A DNA stretch of 64,000 nucleotides from Castellaniella sp. MT123 (GCF_039614765.1 NZ_CP154879.1:3038001-3102000), one strand, 5' to 3'; counted from the first letter of the stretch, positions 9,260-19,756 are shown. Numbers and translations: made by a program. Notes: a model not told the origin generated them from the letters alone.

Positions 9260-10417
9260 TTAATAGGCGTGGGGGGAAGTGCCGATCGATTCCGCCGTGA
9301 CCTTGCCCCGCATCACGCGGTAGACCCAGGCGGTATAGGCGGTGACGATGGGCAGCAGGATCAGGGTCGCGAGCAGCATGATCCACAGGGTCAGGTGGCT
9401 GGATGACGCATCCCAGATGGTCAGTCCCGCCGCCGGCTGGCTCGATGAGGGCAGGATGAAGGGGAACAGTGCGAAGCCTGCCGTCAGGATCACGCCGGCG
9501 AACGCGGCCGACGAGGCCAGAAACGCCAGGGGGCCGGCCCGGCCGATGGACATCAGGATGGCCGTGAGCAGCGCCCCGCCCACGCCGGCGGCCGGGGCGA
9601 GCCACATCGCGGGCCAGATCGTGAAATTGCGCATCCAACCCCCGGTCTGGAGCGCGACGCTCTTGGCAAGCGGGTTGGAGGGCGCGGAGGGATCGGTGAA
9701 GCTGGTGATGGCATGGCCCTGGATACCGTAGGCCACCCAGAAGCCTCCGACCACGAACAACACGATCGACAGCAGAGCTGCCGTCGTGCCCCAGCGGCGT
9801 GCCCGGGCTGCTACCATCCCTTCTGTGCGCCAGGCCAGCAGCACGGCACCATGCATGGCCACCAGCGAGACGCCGAGGACGCCTGACAGCAGGGCGAAGG
9901 GGGAGAACAGCTGGAAGAATTGGCCCGTATAGACGGGGCGCATGGTATCCGGATCGAAGCTGGAGGGTACGCCCAGGATCACATTGCCCATGGCCACCCC
10001 GAACACCAGGGCCGCGATGGTTCCGGAGAAGCATAGCGCGGCATCCCAGTTGCCGCGCCAGCGCGGATTTTCGAGCTTGCTGCGGTACTTGAAGCCGACA
10101 GGCCGCAGGATCAGCGCCAGCAAAGCCAGCATCATGGCGAGGTAAAAGCCCGAGAAGGACGCCGCATACAGGAGCGGCCAGGCGGCGAAGATAGCCCCGC
10201 CCGCCGTGACCAGCCAGACTTGGTTGCCTTCCCAGACCGGGCCGACGAGGTTCAGCGCCATGCGCCGTTCGATATCGGTACGCGCGACGAGGGGCAGTAG
10301 CGCGGCCACGCCCAGATCGAAGCCGTCCATGATCGCGAAGCCGATCAGCAGGGCGCCCAGCAGTGCCCACCAGATCACGCGCAGCGTGCCGTAGTCCAGA
10401 GGAATTAAGGTTTCCAT
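9260..10417 (-). CDS. cydB: Cytochrome bd ubiquinol oxidase subunit II
   Basis: A 385-aa polytopic membrane protein of the CydB family, starting METLIPLDYGTLRVIWW with the conserved FAIMDGFDLGVAALLP and GPVWEGNQVWLV segments. With CydA it forms the bd-type quinol oxidase. Of two close ATG codons (10423 and 10417), 10417 sits 6 bases after GGGAG while the other touches it, so 10417 is preferred. It follows cydA by 13 bases. Confidence 0.94.
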   Translation of the reverse strand: METLIPLDYGTLRVIWWALLGALLIGFAIMDGFDLGVAALLPLVARTDIERRMALNLVGPVWEGNQVWLVTAGGAIFAAWPLLYAASFSGFYLAMMLALLALILRPVGFKYRSKLENPRWRGNWDAALCFSGTIAALVFGVAMGNVILGVPSSFDPDTMRPVYTGQFFQLFSPFALLSGVLGVSLVAMHGAVLLAWRTEGMVAARARRWGTTAALLSIVLFVVGGFWVAYGIQGHAITSFTDPSAPSNPLAKSVALQTGGWMRNFTIWPAMWLAPAAGVGGALLTAILMSIGRAGPLAFLASSAAFAGVILTAGFALFPFILPSSSQPAAGLTIWDASSSHLTLWIMLLATLILLPIVTAYTAWVYRVMRGKVTAESIGTSPHAY

Positions 10418-10430
10418 TACCATCTCCCGT

Positions 10431-12008
10431 TCAAGCCTGCAGGGTGATCCGTCCGGGCAAGCCGGAAGCCGCCGGATCCAGGGGGTCGTGCACATCCTGG
10501 GGGCCCTTCCGGACGGCAAGCAACATGACTTTCACGCCGATCACCAGCAATGCGGTATATAGCACCAGGAAGACTGCCAGACTGATGGCCAGGTCCGTGA
10601 TCGTCAGGCCGGAGGCTGCGTAGTAGGTCGGCAGTACGCCTTCGATGACCCAGGGCTGGCGGCCGTATTCGGCCACGAGCCAGCCGCATTCGATGGCCAC
10701 CCAGGGCAGGGGCAGGCCCCAGAGAGCAGCCTTCAGCAGCCGGGGACTGCCGCCCAGGCGCCCGCGCGAGGCGAGCAGGAAGGCGACGGCGAAGAACAGG
10801 ATCAGATAGAACCCGACGGCCACCATGACGCGGAATGTCCAGAACAGGGGCGTCACGTTCGGGACGGTGTCGAGCGCGGCCTGGCGGATCTGGTCGTCCG
10901 TCGCCTTGGACAGGTCCTGTGTGTAGCGTTTGAGCAGCAGCCCGTAGCCGAGATCGGGCCAGATTTTATCGAAACGCTTGCGGGCGGCCTGGTCGTCCGG
11001 GTGGGCGCGGATGTGGCGCAGGGTTTCGTAAGCGTCGATGCCGCTGCGCACGCGGGTCTCGGCCCGCGTGACCAGATCGTTGATGCCCAGCATGGGCGTC
11101 GTGAGCGAGCGTGTGCCGATGATGCCCATCACGTAGGGGATCTCCAGGGCGAAATCGTTCTTGCGTTCCGCTTGGTTGGGTATCGCGATGAGGTTGAAGT
11201 TGGCTGGCGGCGGCTCGGTCTGCCACATGGATTCTATGGCCGCGATCTTCATTTTCTGATGCTCGGTGGTCAGGTAGCCGCTCTCGTCGCCCAGTACCAC
11301 TACGGATAGCGAGGCGGCCAGGCCGAAGCTGGCGGCCACGACCATCGATCGCTTGGCCAGGTCGATGTGCCGCTTGCGCAGCAGGTACCAGGCGCTGATC
11401 GCCATGACGAACATGGCGCCCGCCGTGTAGCCAGCGCTGACGGTGTGCACGAATTTGGCTTGGGCCACCGGGTTGAACAGCACGGCGGCGAAGTCGGTCA
11501 TTTCCATGCGCATGGTGTCGGGGTTGAACGCCGCGCCGACTGGATTCTGCATCCAGCCGTTGGCGATCAGGATCCACAGGGCGGACAGGTTCGTGCCCAG
11601 TGCGACCAGCCAGGTCACGACGAGGTGGCCAAGTTTCGACAGCCGGTCCCAGCCAAAGAAGAACAGGCCGACAAACGTGGCTTCGAGGAAGAAAGCCATG
11701 AGACCTTCGATGGCCAGCGGCGCGCCGAAGATGTCGCCGACATAGTGGCTGTAGTAGGACCAGTTCATGCCGAACTGGAATTCCATTACGATGCCGGTGG
11801 CCACGCCGAGCGCGAAATTGATGCCGAACAGCGTGCCCCAGAATATCGTCATGCGCTTCCAGATCGTGCGGCCGGTCATGACGTAGACGCTTTCCATGAT
11901 CGCCAGCAGGAAGGACAGCCCCAGCGTGAGCGGCACGAACAGGAAGTGGTACATGGCGGTGGCGGCGAACTGGAACCGCGACAGGTTGACGACGTCGAAG
12001 TCGATCAT
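10431..12008 (-). CDS. cydA: Cytochrome bd ubiquinol oxidase subunit I
   Basis: A 525-aa inner-membrane haem protein that oxidises ubiquinol and reduces oxygen to water at low oxygen. The likely haem b595/d ligand His21 lies in AMYHFLFVPLTLG, the b558 histidine in AKFVHTVSAGYTAG, and the conserved GWLVAEYGRQPW motif is near the C-terminus. The Q-loop region is long, as in the Escherichia coli type. The ATG overlaps the stop of the upstream regulator by 4 bases, placing both in one transcript. Confidence 0.95.
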   Translation of the reverse strand: MIDFDVVNLSRFQFAATAMYHFLFVPLTLGLSFLLAIMESVYVMTGRTIWKRMTIFWGTLFGINFALGVATGIVMEFQFGMNWSYYSHYVGDIFGAPLAIEGLMAFFLEATFVGLFFFGWDRLSKLGHLVVTWLVALGTNLSALWILIANGWMQNPVGAAFNPDTMRMEMTDFAAVLFNPVAQAKFVHTVSAGYTAGAMFVMAISAWYLLRKRHIDLAKRSMVVAASFGLAASLSVVVLGDESGYLTTEHQKMKIAAIESMWQTEPPPANFNLIAIPNQAERKNDFALEIPYVMGIIGTRSLTTPMLGINDLVTRAETRVRSGIDAYETLRHIRAHPDDQAARKRFDKIWPDLGYGLLLKRYTQDLSKATDDQIRQAALDTVPNVTPLFWTFRVMVAVGFYLILFFAVAFLLASRGRLGGSPRLLKAALWGLPLPWVAIECGWLVAEYGRQPWVIEGVLPTYYAASGLTITDLAISLAVFLVLYTALLVIGVKVMLLAVRKGPQDVHDPLDPAASGLPGRITLQA

Positions 12009-12568
12009 GATGGATTCCCCGAGAGTTTGGGACTGCGAAGCTTGCCGGCGAAATCGAGTACTTTCTGGATCCGGGCACCGAGCCGCATCAGGCTTTGCAG
12101 GGTTTCCGGCGGCAGGCGCTGGATCTCATCGAACCAGTCGGTGGACAGCTCGATCAGCTCCAGCATGGCCTGCATGCGCTGACGGGCGTGGGCGTCGGCC
12201 TCGCTTTTTGGGGCATCGAGGAGCATGTCGCGCAGCAGGCTGAGGGTCGGATCGATCTCCCGTCTGCGTTTTTCTTCCATGAGGACTCGGAAGATTTCCC
12301 AGACGTCGCCCAGTGATTCGTAGTAGTCGCGCCGGTCTCCGACCCGATTCGCCTGCCGGATCAGACGCCAAGATTGCAGTTCCTTGAGTCCCATGCTGAC
12401 GTTGGATCGCGAGAATTTCAGTGTTTCAGCGATTTCATCAGCGTGCAGGGGGTGCGGCGCGATGAACAGCAGGGCGTAAATCTGACCGACAGTCCGGTTC
12501 ACGCCCCAGCGGCTGCCCATTTCGCCGAAGTGAAGGATAAAGCGCTCGGATTGAGAAGAGAGAAGCAT
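12005..12568 (-). CDS. GbsR/MarR-type transcriptional regulator leading the cyd operon
   Basis: A 187-aa winged-helix protein of the GbsR branch of the MarR superfamily. The helix-turn-helix lies at about residues 20-75 (GQIYALLFI, ADEIAETLKFSRSNVSMGLK), followed by a wing (RVGDRRDYYE) and a helical C-terminal dimer region. I start at the ATG at 12568; the longer frame begins with TTG and adds AT-rich leader sequence. Translational overlap with cydA implies that it controls the bd oxidase operon, probably with autoregulation. The signal it senses is unknown. Confidence 0.82.
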   Translation of the reverse strand: MLLSSQSERFILHFGEMGSRWGVNRTVGQIYALLFIAPHPLHADEIAETLKFSRSNVSMGLKELQSWRLIRQANRVGDRRDYYESLGDVWEIFRVLMEEKRRREIDPTLSLLRDMLLDAPKSEADAHARQRMQAMLELIELSTDWFDEIQRLPPETLQSLMRLGARIQKVLDFAGKLRSPKLSGNPS

Positions 12569-12594
12569 GACGTTTCGTTTGCTTATTTCTGTAA

Positions 12595-12612
12595 TTTCAG
12601 TATTTTCTGAAA
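12595..12612. promoter_or_regulatory. Palindrome in the AT-rich promoter region of the cyd operon
   Basis: TTTCAG and CTGAAA arms separated by 6 bases, 27 bases upstream of the regulator ATG, inside an AT-rich stretch (about 12580-12670) that contrasts with the GC-rich surroundings. It is a plausible operator for the GbsR-type protein. I found no convincing FNR/Anr box (TTGAT-N4-ATCAA) here, although a GATCAGAATTGATC dyad lies nearby. Confidence 0.35.
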
Positions 12613-12724
12613 ATTCAAAGCAAAACAAATTTAGATCAATTCTGATCGCTTGCCAATACCCATTTCGAAAATAAGGTTACCGAGCGGCGCCGCACCCGCG
12701 AGGCGGTCTGGCCCCGGTGGCCCT

Positions 12725-15700
12725 CTACACCAGCACCCGCTCGATCCCGCCTGCGTTGGCCGCCTTCACGTAATCCGGCATCCAGTCGTTGCCCAGTAGG
12801 TGCTTGGCCATTTCCACCACGATGTAGTCCGCCGATAACCCCGTGTCTTGCTCGTAGCGCGCCAGGCCCTGCAGACAGGACGGGCAGGACGTCACCATTT
12901 TCACCTCGCCCTCGAATCCGTCCGCGCGGATCGCGGCGGTGTTCTTTGCCAGTTCTTCCTGTTTGCGAAAGCGGATCTGCGTCGAAATATCGGGACGCGA
13001 CACCGCCAGCGTGCCCGATTCCCCGCAGCAACGGTCGGTCTTGATGGCGTTGGATTCGCCCAGCAGGGACTTCACCGTCTTCATCGGATCCTGCTGTTTC
13101 ATCGGCGTGTGACAGGGATCGTGATAGATGTAGCGCACACCTTGCACCCCGGCGATGTCCACGCCCTTTTCCAGCAGATATTCATGGATGTCGATCAGCC
13201 GGCAGCCGGGGAAGATTTTGTCGAACTCGTAGCTTTCCAACTGGTCGTAGCAGGTGCCGCAGCTGACCACCACCGTCTTGATGTCCAGGTAGTTCAGCGT
13301 CGTGGCCATGCGGTGGAACAGCACCCGGTTGTCGGTCACCATCTGTTCGGCCTTGTCGGCCAGCCCGTTACCCCGCTGAGGGTAGCCGCAGCACAGGTAG
13401 CCCGGCGGCAGCACGGTCTGCACGCCCACATGCCACAGCATGGCCTGGGTCGCCAGCCCGACCTGCGAGAACAAGCGTTCCGACCCGCAACCCGGGAAAT
13501 AGAACACGGCCTCGGTGTCGGGCGCCGTGGTGGCGGGGTTGCGGATGATGGGGACGATGTCCGGGTCTTCGATGTCCAGCAGCTTGCGCGCAGTCTGCTT
13601 GGGCAGGCCGCCGGGCATTTTCTTGTTGATGAAGTGGATCACCTGTTCGCGGACCGGCGCCTTGCCCACGGTCGCTGGTGGATGCGCCAGCTGTTTCTTC
13701 GCCACCGGCGCCAGCAGGTCATGGGCCAGGCGTTGGGCCTTGTAGCCCATGTCGATCATCGCGGTGCGGGTGGCCTTGATGACGCGCGGATTTTTGGCGT
13801 TCAGGAAGAACATGGACGCCGCCGTTCCGGGATTGAAGGACTTTTTGCCCATGCGCCGCAGCAACGCCCGCATGTCCATCGACACGTTGCCGAAGTCGAT
13901 GTCCACCGGGCAGGGGTTGTAGCATTTGTGGCACAGCGTGCAGTGGTCGCCCACGTCCTCGAATTCCTCCCAGTGGCGGATGCTGACGCCGCGCCGGGTC
14001 TGCTCCTCGTACAGGAAGGCTTCGATCAGCAGCGACGTGGCCAGGATCTTGTTGCGCGGCGAATACAGCAGATTGGCGCGCGGCACATGGGTGGCGCACA
14101 CGGGCTTGCATTTGCCGCAGCGCAGGCAGTCCTTGATCGCGTTGGAGATCGCGCCGATCTCGCTGCGCTGCATGATGAGCGATTCATAGCCCAGCAGGTT
14201 GAAGCTGGGCGTCCAGGCGCGCGACAGGTCGGCGCCTGGCATGAGCTTGCCGGCGTTGAAATGGCCGTCGGGGTCGATGCGTCGCTTGTAATCCTGGAAC
14301 GGACCGAGTTCGGCCTCGGTCAGGAATTCATATTTGGTCAGGCCGATGCCGTGCTCGCCGGAGATCACGCCGTCCAGGCCTCGGGCGATACCCATGATGC
14401 GCGCCACGGCGTCATTGGCTTCCTGCAACATCTCGTAGTCGTCGGAATTCACCGGGATGTTGGTGTGGACGTTGCCGTCGCCGGCGTGCATGTGCAGCGC
14501 CACGAAGACCCGGCTCTTCAGGATGCGGTCGTGGGTGGCCTGCAGGCCCGCCAGGATGGCGGCGCATTCGGCGCCCGCGAAATGGCGCTCCATCGCGCCG
14601 CGGATGTCGTTTTTCCAGGAAATGCGTAAGGTGTGGTCTTGAATCACATCGAGGATGCGCGCATCGGGCTGGGCCGCCAGGCGTTCGCGCAGGGCTGGTT
14701 CCAGCGCCGTCAGCCCCAGCGACGACAGCGTGTCCAGGCTGTCGGCCAGCGGTGCGTCCAGGTGACCCAGCAGCCAGGTCCAGCGGCGCTGCACGGCCGA
14801 CAGGGTTTCCAGCGCGTCGTGGTGCCTGGTGGCCAGGATGGCTTCGCGGGCATGCTCCGCGTCGTCCGGGTCCTCGGCCTTGCCGATGGGCAGGTCGCCG
14901 CCCAGGTAGGTTTCCAGCGCGTCGATTAGGCGCAGCTTGTTACGTGTGGACAGCTCGATGTTGATGCGCTCGATCGCGTCGGTGTATTCGCCCATGCGCG
15001 GCAGGGGGATGACGACGTCCTCGTTGATCTTGAAGGCGTTGGTGTGTCGTGCGATGGCTGCGGTGCGGGAGCGGTCCAGCCAGAACTTTTTGCGCGCCTC
15101 GGGGCTGACCGCAATGAAGCCTTCGCCGTGCCGGGTGTTGGCGATGCGCACGACCTCGCTGGCGGCCATTGCCACCGCGTGTTCGTCGTCACCGACGATG
15201 TCGCCGATGAGCACCATTTTCGGCAGGGTGCCGCGTTTGCTTTTGGTGGCGTAGCCAACGGCGCGCAGATAGCGCTCGTCCAGATGTTCCAACCCGGCGA
15301 GGATCGCGCCCTGGGCGCGGCCCCGACTATCCAGGTATTGCTTGACCTCGACGATGGACGGCACCGCGTTGCGGGCCTGGCCGAAGAATTCCATGCAGAC
15401 GGTGCGCGTATGGGTCGGCATGCGGTGCAGGACCCAGCGCGCGGCGGTGATCAGGCCGTCGCAGCCTTCCTTCTGGACGCCCGGCAGGCCGGCTAGAAAC
15501 TTGTCGGTCACGTCCTTGCCCAGCCCTTCCTTGCGAAAGCGCCGGCCCTCGATGGTGAGGATTTCCGTTTTCAGCAGCGTCTGGCCGGGGCGCCGGGCGC
15601 CGTCAAACCATTTCAGTTCGAAGCGCGCCGACTCGACCTCGTGGATCTTTCCGCAGTTGTGGTCCAGGCGGGTGACTTCCAGCCAGTTGCCCTGGGGATC

Positions 15701-16657
15701 CACCATGCGCCACCAGGCCAGATTGTCCAGCGCCGTGCCCCAGAGCACGGCCTTCTTGCCACCGGCGTTCATGGCGACGTTGCCGCCCACACAGGAGGCA
15801 TCGGCCGAGGTCGGGTCCACCGCGAAGACGCGCCCGGCGGCCTCCGCCGCCTCGGCGACGCGGCGGGTCACCACGCCAGCGCCTGTCAGGATCGTGTGCA
15901 CCGGATCTTCGACGCCGGGCAGTGCGATGGCCTCGACCGGGCCGATGGCGTCGAGCTTTTCGGTGTTGATGACGGCCGAGCGCCAGGTCAGCGGGATGGC
16001 GCCGCCCGTGTAGCCGGTGCCGCCGCCACGGGGGATGATGGTCAGTCCCAGATGAATGCAGGCCCGCACCAGGGCGGCGATCTCGTCCTCGGTGTCGGGC
16101 ATCAGCACGACGAAGGGGTATTCCACGCGCCAGTCCGTGGCATCGGTCACGTGCGAGACGCGCGACAAGCCATCGAAGCGGATGTTGTCGCGTTTGGTCA
16201 GATGGGACAGCTGCTTCATCGCATCGCGACGCAGGCTGTCCATGGCCACGAAGCTGTCCTCGAAGGCGGCCACGGCGCTGCGTGCCGCAGCCAGCAATTG
16301 CTGAACTTTCGCGTCGCGTGTGCCGTGGTCGTCTTCGCGGCGCCGATCGATCTCGGTCAGCCGGTGATTCAAGGCTTCGACGAGCTGGTGGCGACGTTTG
16401 GGATTGTCCAGCAGGTCGTCTTGCAGGTAGGGATTGCGCCGCACGACCCAGATATCGCCCAGGACCTCGAAGAGCATCCGCGCGGAGCGGCCCGTGCGTC
16501 GCTGGGTCCGCAGTTCGGACAACAGCTGCCAGGCAGGTTCGCCCAGCAGCCTGAGGACGATTTCACGGTCGGACCAGGAGGTGTAGTTGTAGGGGATTTC
16601 GCGCAGACGGGGCGCCTGGGCGGGTTCGAGCAGTTCGGGGGCGACGGAGGCGTTCAT
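12725..16657 (-). CDS. Large FAD-linked oxidase / iron-sulfur dehydrogenase (DUF3683, GlcD-GlcF type fusion)
   Basis: A 1310-aa protein. The N-terminal about 170 residues match the DUF3683 head (starting around [21 protein letters not shown] cut for length). A PCMH-type FAD-binding domain follows ([34 protein letters not shown]), then a FAD-oxidase C-terminal domain, two 4Fe-4S motifs ([11 protein letters not shown] about 843, [12 protein letters not shown] about 905), and two CCG domains ([21 protein letters not shown]). The layout is that of D-2-hydroxyacid (lactate/glycolate) dehydrogenases that pass electrons to quinone. The true substrate is unknown. Start ATG 16657 is the first matching the family; the ribosome site is weak. 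Confidence 0.88.
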   Translation of the reverse strand: MNASVAPELLEPAQAPRLREIPYNYTSWSDREIVLRLLGEPAWQLLSELRTQRRTGRSARMLFEVLGDIWVVRRNPYLQDDLLDNPKRRHQLVEALNHRLTEIDRRREDDHGTRDAKVQQLLAAARSAVAAFEDSFVAMDSLRRDAMKQLSHLTKRDNIRFDGLSRVSHVTDATDWRVEYPFVVLMPDTEDEIAALVRACIHLGLTIIPRGGGTGYTGGAIPLTWRSAVINTEKLDAIGPVEAIALPGVEDPVHTILTGAGVVTRRVAEAAEAAGRVFAVDPTSADASCVGGNVAMNAGGKKAVLWGTALDNLAWWRMVDPQGNWLEVTRLDHNCGKIHEVESARFELKWFDGARRPGQTLLKTEILTIEGRRFRKEGLGKDVTDKFLAGLPGVQKEGCDGLITAARWVLHRMPTHTRTVCMEFFGQARNAVPSIVEVKQYLDSRGRAQGAILAGLEHLDERYLRAVGYATKSKRGTLPKMVLIGDIVGDDEHAVAMAASEVVRIANTRHGEGFIAVSPEARKKFWLDRSRTAAIARHTNAFKINEDVVIPLPRMGEYTDAIERINIELSTRNKLRLIDALETYLGGDLPIGKAEDPDDAEHAREAILATRHHDALETLSAVQRRWTWLLGHLDAPLADSLDTLSSLGLTALEPALRERLAAQPDARILDVIQDHTLRISWKNDIRGAMERHFAGAECAAILAGLQATHDRILKSRVFVALHMHAGDGNVHTNIPVNSDDYEMLQEANDAVARIMGIARGLDGVISGEHGIGLTKYEFLTEAELGPFQDYKRRIDPDGHFNAGKLMPGADLSRAWTPSFNLLGYESLIMQRSEIGAISNAIKDCLRCGKCKPVCATHVPRANLLYSPRNKILATSLLIEAFLYEEQTRRGVSIRHWEEFEDVGDHCTLCHKCYNPCPVDIDFGNVSMDMRALLRRMGKKSFNPGTAASMFFLNAKNPRVIKATRTAMIDMGYKAQRLAHDLLAPVAKKQLAHPPATVGKAPVREQVIHFINKKMPGGLPKQTARKLLDIEDPDIVPIIRNPATTAPDTEAVFYFPGCGSERLFSQVGLATQAMLWHVGVQTVLPPGYLCCGYPQRGNGLADKAEQMVTDNRVLFHRMATTLNYLDIKTVVVSCGTCYDQLESYEFDKIFPGCRLIDIHEYLLEKGVDIAGVQGVRYIYHDPCHTPMKQQDPMKTVKSLLGESNAIKTDRCCGESGTLAVSRPDISTQIRFRKQEELAKNTAAIRADGFEGEVKMVTSCPSCLQGLARYEQDTGLSADYIVVEMAKHLLGNDWMPDYVKAANAGGIERVLV

Positions 16658-16766
16658 GGATGCATCGTGGTGCCCCTGTCGGAAGGAGGGGCAATTGCTT
16701 AGTTTAAAGGCAAAAGGATGTCGTTCGGAGAAGGGGTGTTCAGGATGCCGCGATCGGCCCGCGGGC

Positions 16767-17315
16767 CTACAACAGCTGGCTGAGCCAGGGCCAGGCATGC
16801 AGCAGTGCCGCCGTCATGGCGATGTAGCGCAGCAGCTTGCCGACGGCCATGTAGACGACGCAGGGCCAGAACGGTAGCCGCAGCCAGCCAGCGACGGCGC
16901 ACAGCGGGTCGCCGACGACGGGCAGCCAGGACAGCAGCAGGGCCGGGGGGCCGAAGCGGTGGAACCAGCGCGTGGTCAGCGCATGCCAGCGGCCGCCCGC
17001 CTGCGTATTGGCGCGCGGGAGGTCCGCCGGCGCATGTCCCCGCCATGCGCGCCAGTGTTCCCAGAGGGTTTCCGCACCCGTGCCCATGGCATAGCTGGTG
17101 ATGCCACCCAGGGTGTTGCCCACGGTGGCGACCAGCACGGCGGGCCAGAACATATGCGGCGCGATCTGGACATAGGCAAAGACGGCCGGTTCCGACCCCA
17201 GCGGCAGCAAAGTGGCCGAGATCAGACTGATGACGAAGATGGCGGGCAGGCCGACGCCTGGCAGGGCCAGTGCGGCGAGCAGGGCATGGATCGAGGATTG
17301 CAACCAGATTTCCAT
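16767..17315 (-). CDS. YqaA-family (DedA-like/SNARE-associated) inner-membrane protein
   Basis: A 182-aa membrane protein with about four hydrophobic segments and the family signature [17 protein letters not shown], followed by [17 protein letters not shown]. This matches YqaA, a small DedA-related group of membrane proteins possibly involved in lipid carrier handling. The ATG at 17315 puts the first helix near the N-terminus; an in-frame upstream start adds 15 polar residues. No partner gene is obvious beside it. Confidence 0.8.
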   Translation of the reverse strand: MEIWLQSSIHALLAALALPGVGLPAIFVISLISATLLPLGSEPAVFAYVQIAPHMFWPAVLVATVGNTLGGITSYAMGTGAETLWEHWRAWRGHAPADLPRANTQAGGRWHALTTRWFHRFGPPALLLSWLPVVGDPLCAVAGWLRLPFWPCVVYMAVGKLLRYIAMTAALLHAWPWLSQLL

Positions 17316-17468
17316 GTCGTCAGCAGCGTTTCTCGAATCATAACGACCCGGAGAATACATGACTAACCCGGTCGCATGCCAGTCATGAGAGCGCCTCAGG
17401 GGCGTGCCCCGCAGGGCTCGTCGCCGAGCCTGCGAAAGTCCCGAGCATCGGGGTGAGGGCCGGTATTT

Positions 17469-18719
17469 TCAGCAGGTGGGCTGGAACGGTGCCGGATCGA
17501 TCGCGGGGGCTGAGCCCGTCATCAAGCTTTCCAGCAGGTGGCTGCTGCCACAGGCCAACGTGAAGCCCAGGGCGCCGTGGCCGATGTTCAGCCACAGATT
17601 GGACGCGGCCCGGCTGCGCCCGATGATGGGGCGGCCGTGGGGAGTGGCGGGGCGTTCGCCGGCCCAGGCCTGGGCCGGTTCCATGTCCACCTGCGGCAGC
17701 AGTTCCCGGGCCTGTCGCTTGATGAGGGCGATGCGATCGGCTTCGATGCCCTGTCCGGTGATCCCGATGCCGACCATCGCTGCGATGCGCAGGGTCCCAT
17801 CCAGCTTGGCGTAGACGGTGCGCCGCTCGTAATCGGTCACGCTGATGGCCGGCACCTGCCCGGCGGTGCAGGGCAGGCTCAGGCTGTAGCCCTTCAGGGG
17901 ATAGAGCGGCGCGCGCGTGCCCAGCGCCGCCAATAGCTGCCGGCTTTCCAGGCCGGCTGCCAGGACGAACTGGTCCGCTTCGATGAGTTCGCCCTGCGTC
18001 GTGCGCAGGCTACGAATGCGATTGTCCGACCGCTCCAGTCGCTGGATCGAGGTCCGCATGCGCAGTTCGACCCCCGGCAGGGCCGACAGTCGCTGGAACA
18101 GGCCCTGGGTGAACCGGGCGCAGTCGCCCGATTCCTCGCTGGGGGTGTAGACCGCGCCAGCCAGGCGGGCGCGGGCCGGCGCCAGGGCGGGTTCCAGCTC
18201 GATCAACTGGTCGGCATCCAGGACCCGCTGTTCAGAGCCCAGCCCGGCCTGCAGTTCGACCTGGGCCCGGGCCTTGTCGAGCAGCGCCGGTGTGCGGTAA
18301 GCGATCAGTTTGCCGTTGCGCAGATGGCTGAAGTCGATGGGGTCATCCCGCTGGATCTCGTGCAGTACTTGCCGGCTGAGATAGGACAGCGACAGCAGCT
18401 GGGCGGTGGTGGCCGAGGCGGCGCGGGCATTGCAGGCTTGCAGGAACTGCAGGCACCAGCGCCATTGCCGGGGATCGGCACGCAGCTTGAAGCGCAGCGG
18501 CGAGCTTGGGCTGAGCAACCAGTGGGGCAGGTCGGGCAGGACGCCAGGACCGGCCAGCGGGGCGACATAGCTGTAGCTGAGCTGGCCGCCGTTGGCGTGG
18601 CTGGCGCCGCTGGCCGGTTCGGCGGCGGCATCGACGAGGGTGACTTGCCAGCCTTCGCGGGCCAGTTGCCAGGCCGTGGTGACGCCGATGACTCCAGCGC
18701 CGATCACACATGCATGCAT
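17469..18719 (-). CDS. dadA: D-amino acid dehydrogenase (FAD-dependent)
   Basis: A 416-aa DAO-superfamily flavoprotein with the N-terminal FAD-binding motif GAGVIGVTTAWQLA and C-terminal NLWLNIGHGALGFTLACGSS typical of DadA. It oxidatively deaminates D-amino acids to 2-oxo acids at the membrane, feeding electrons to quinone. The neighbouring LysR gene, glutamate transporter and D-amino acid transaminase support a role in amino-acid catabolism. A LysR-type site at 18807 lies about 90 bases upstream of its ATG. The substrate range cannot be read from the sequence. Confidence 0.88.
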   Translation of the reverse strand: MHACVIGAGVIGVTTAWQLAREGWQVTLVDAAAEPASGASHANGGQLSYSYVAPLAGPGVLPDLPHWLLSPSSPLRFKLRADPRQWRWCLQFLQACNARAASATTAQLLSLSYLSRQVLHEIQRDDPIDFSHLRNGKLIAYRTPALLDKARAQVELQAGLGSEQRVLDADQLIELEPALAPARARLAGAVYTPSEESGDCARFTQGLFQRLSALPGVELRMRTSIQRLERSDNRIRSLRTTQGELIEADQFVLAAGLESRQLLAALGTRAPLYPLKGYSLSLPCTAGQVPAISVTDYERRTVYAKLDGTLRIAAMVGIGITGQGIEADRIALIKRQARELLPQVDMEPAQAWAGERPATPHGRPIIGRSRAASNLWLNIGHGALGFTLACGSSHLLESLMTGSAPAIDPAPFQPTC

Positions 18720-18806
18720 TTTTCCGTGTCCATGAGAATCAGATAGGGCAGCGGAAATTGTCGGTCGTGTTCAGGGGTGCTGACAAATACCGATCATGAC
18801 ACCAAC

Positions 18807-18823
18807 CATAACCTGCAGGTATG
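18807..18823 (-). promoter_or_regulatory. Putative LysR-type operator upstream of dadA
   Basis: On the minus strand the site reads CATACCTGCAGGTTATG, an inverted repeat with a T-N11-A LysR core. It shares CATA-N8-TTATG at the same spacing with the site at 19757 upstream of lysR. It overlaps the end of the noncoding gap next to the lysR 3' end and lies upstream of dadA. Confidence 0.5.
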
Positions 18824-18825
18824 GA

Positions 18826-19716
18826 TTACCCTGATGGATGGGTTTCGTGCAGCGTGTGGCAGACCTGTTCCAGACAGTCGATGAAATCGCGGTGCAGCAG
18901 GCTCAGGGGATCGCTGGCGTGCGCCATGACATGGATCGGGATGGGGATGGGCGGATCCAGGTGGCTGAGGGTCATGCCGGGCTTGAGCATGGCGCGGCCG
19001 GTCAGCATGTCGACGATCGCATCCCCGCACCCCGCCTCGACAAGGCTGCAGGCGACGTAGTGCGTCTGGACGATGATGCGGGTGTCGAGCTCGATGCCGG
19101 CCTGCCGCAGAGTCTGGTCCATGACCGTGCCGACCTGGTCGCGGGTGTCCAGCGCGATGACGGGCCTGTCGGCCAGCTGCGTCAGCGGCACCGGGTCGGG
19201 CGCGGGGGTGAGACTCAGGTAGGCCAGTTCGGTGGCCCCGATCGGAATGCGTCGCAGCCCCGGATGGTCATGGTTGTCAAAGGTGACGATCAGGTCCAGT
19301 TCCTGGGCGTGCAGCGCGGCGACCAGATCCGGGCTGTGCAGGGTACTGATCTTGAATGAGGCTTGCGAGCCGGGGTGGAAGCGCTGAATGGCCATGGGCA
19401 ACAGGCCCAGGCCGATGGCAGGTGCGCAGCCGATACGCAGATGCCCTTGCCGACCCTGACGCAGATTCGCGGCCAGACGCCGCACGTGCGCCAGATCCTG
19501 GCCCAGCTGACTGATCTGAGGTGTCAGGATCTCGGCTTCGCGGGTCGGCACCAGGCGGCCTTTGACCCGGTCGAACAGTTTGAAGCCCAGCTGTGCCTCG
19601 GCGTGGGCGAGGATTTTGCTGGCAGCCGGCTGCGAGATGTTCAGCAACGCGGCGGCCTGCGTCAGCGAGCCTGCCTGGCGAATGGCCTCGAAGACTTCGA
19701 TGTGGCGTAACCGCAT
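18826..19716 (-). CDS. LysR-family transcriptional regulator
   Basis: A 296-aa LysR protein: winged helix-turn-helix at about residues 3-60 (GSLTQAAALLNISQPAASKIL) and a periplasmic-binding-type effector domain from about 92. It lies downstream-to-upstream between dadA (same strand, 106 bases after it) and the divergent gltIJKL operon, so both are likely targets. Two matching putative operators sit before lysR and before dadA. It resembles regulators of opine/arginine/D-amino acid catabolism, but the effector is not known. Confidence 0.9.
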   Translation of the reverse strand: MRLRHIEVFEAIRQAGSLTQAAALLNISQPAASKILAHAEAQLGFKLFDRVKGRLVPTREAEILTPQISQLGQDLAHVRRLAANLRQGRQGHLRIGCAPAIGLGLLPMAIQRFHPGSQASFKISTLHSPDLVAALHAQELDLIVTFDNHDHPGLRRIPIGATELAYLSLTPAPDPVPLTQLADRPVIALDTRDQVGTVMDQTLRQAGIELDTRIIVQTHYVACSLVEAGCGDAIVDMLTGRAMLKPGMTLSHLDPPIPIPIHVMAHASDPLSLLHRDFIDCLEQVCHTLHETHPSG

Positions 19717-19756
19717 GGGATACCTGGGGGAAACCCATCAGCCCAGCAGTATAGAG

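Noticed and set aside
12613-12660. FNR/Anr box upstream of the cyd regulator
   Set aside because: TTGATCTAAATTTG matches only one half of the TTGAT-N4-ATCAA consensus.
12848-14629. 593-residue open frame on the plus strand opposite the large dehydrogenase
   Set aside because: It is a high-GC mirror frame of a strongly supported gene on the minus strand; the translation is Gly/His/Arg-rich with no domain.
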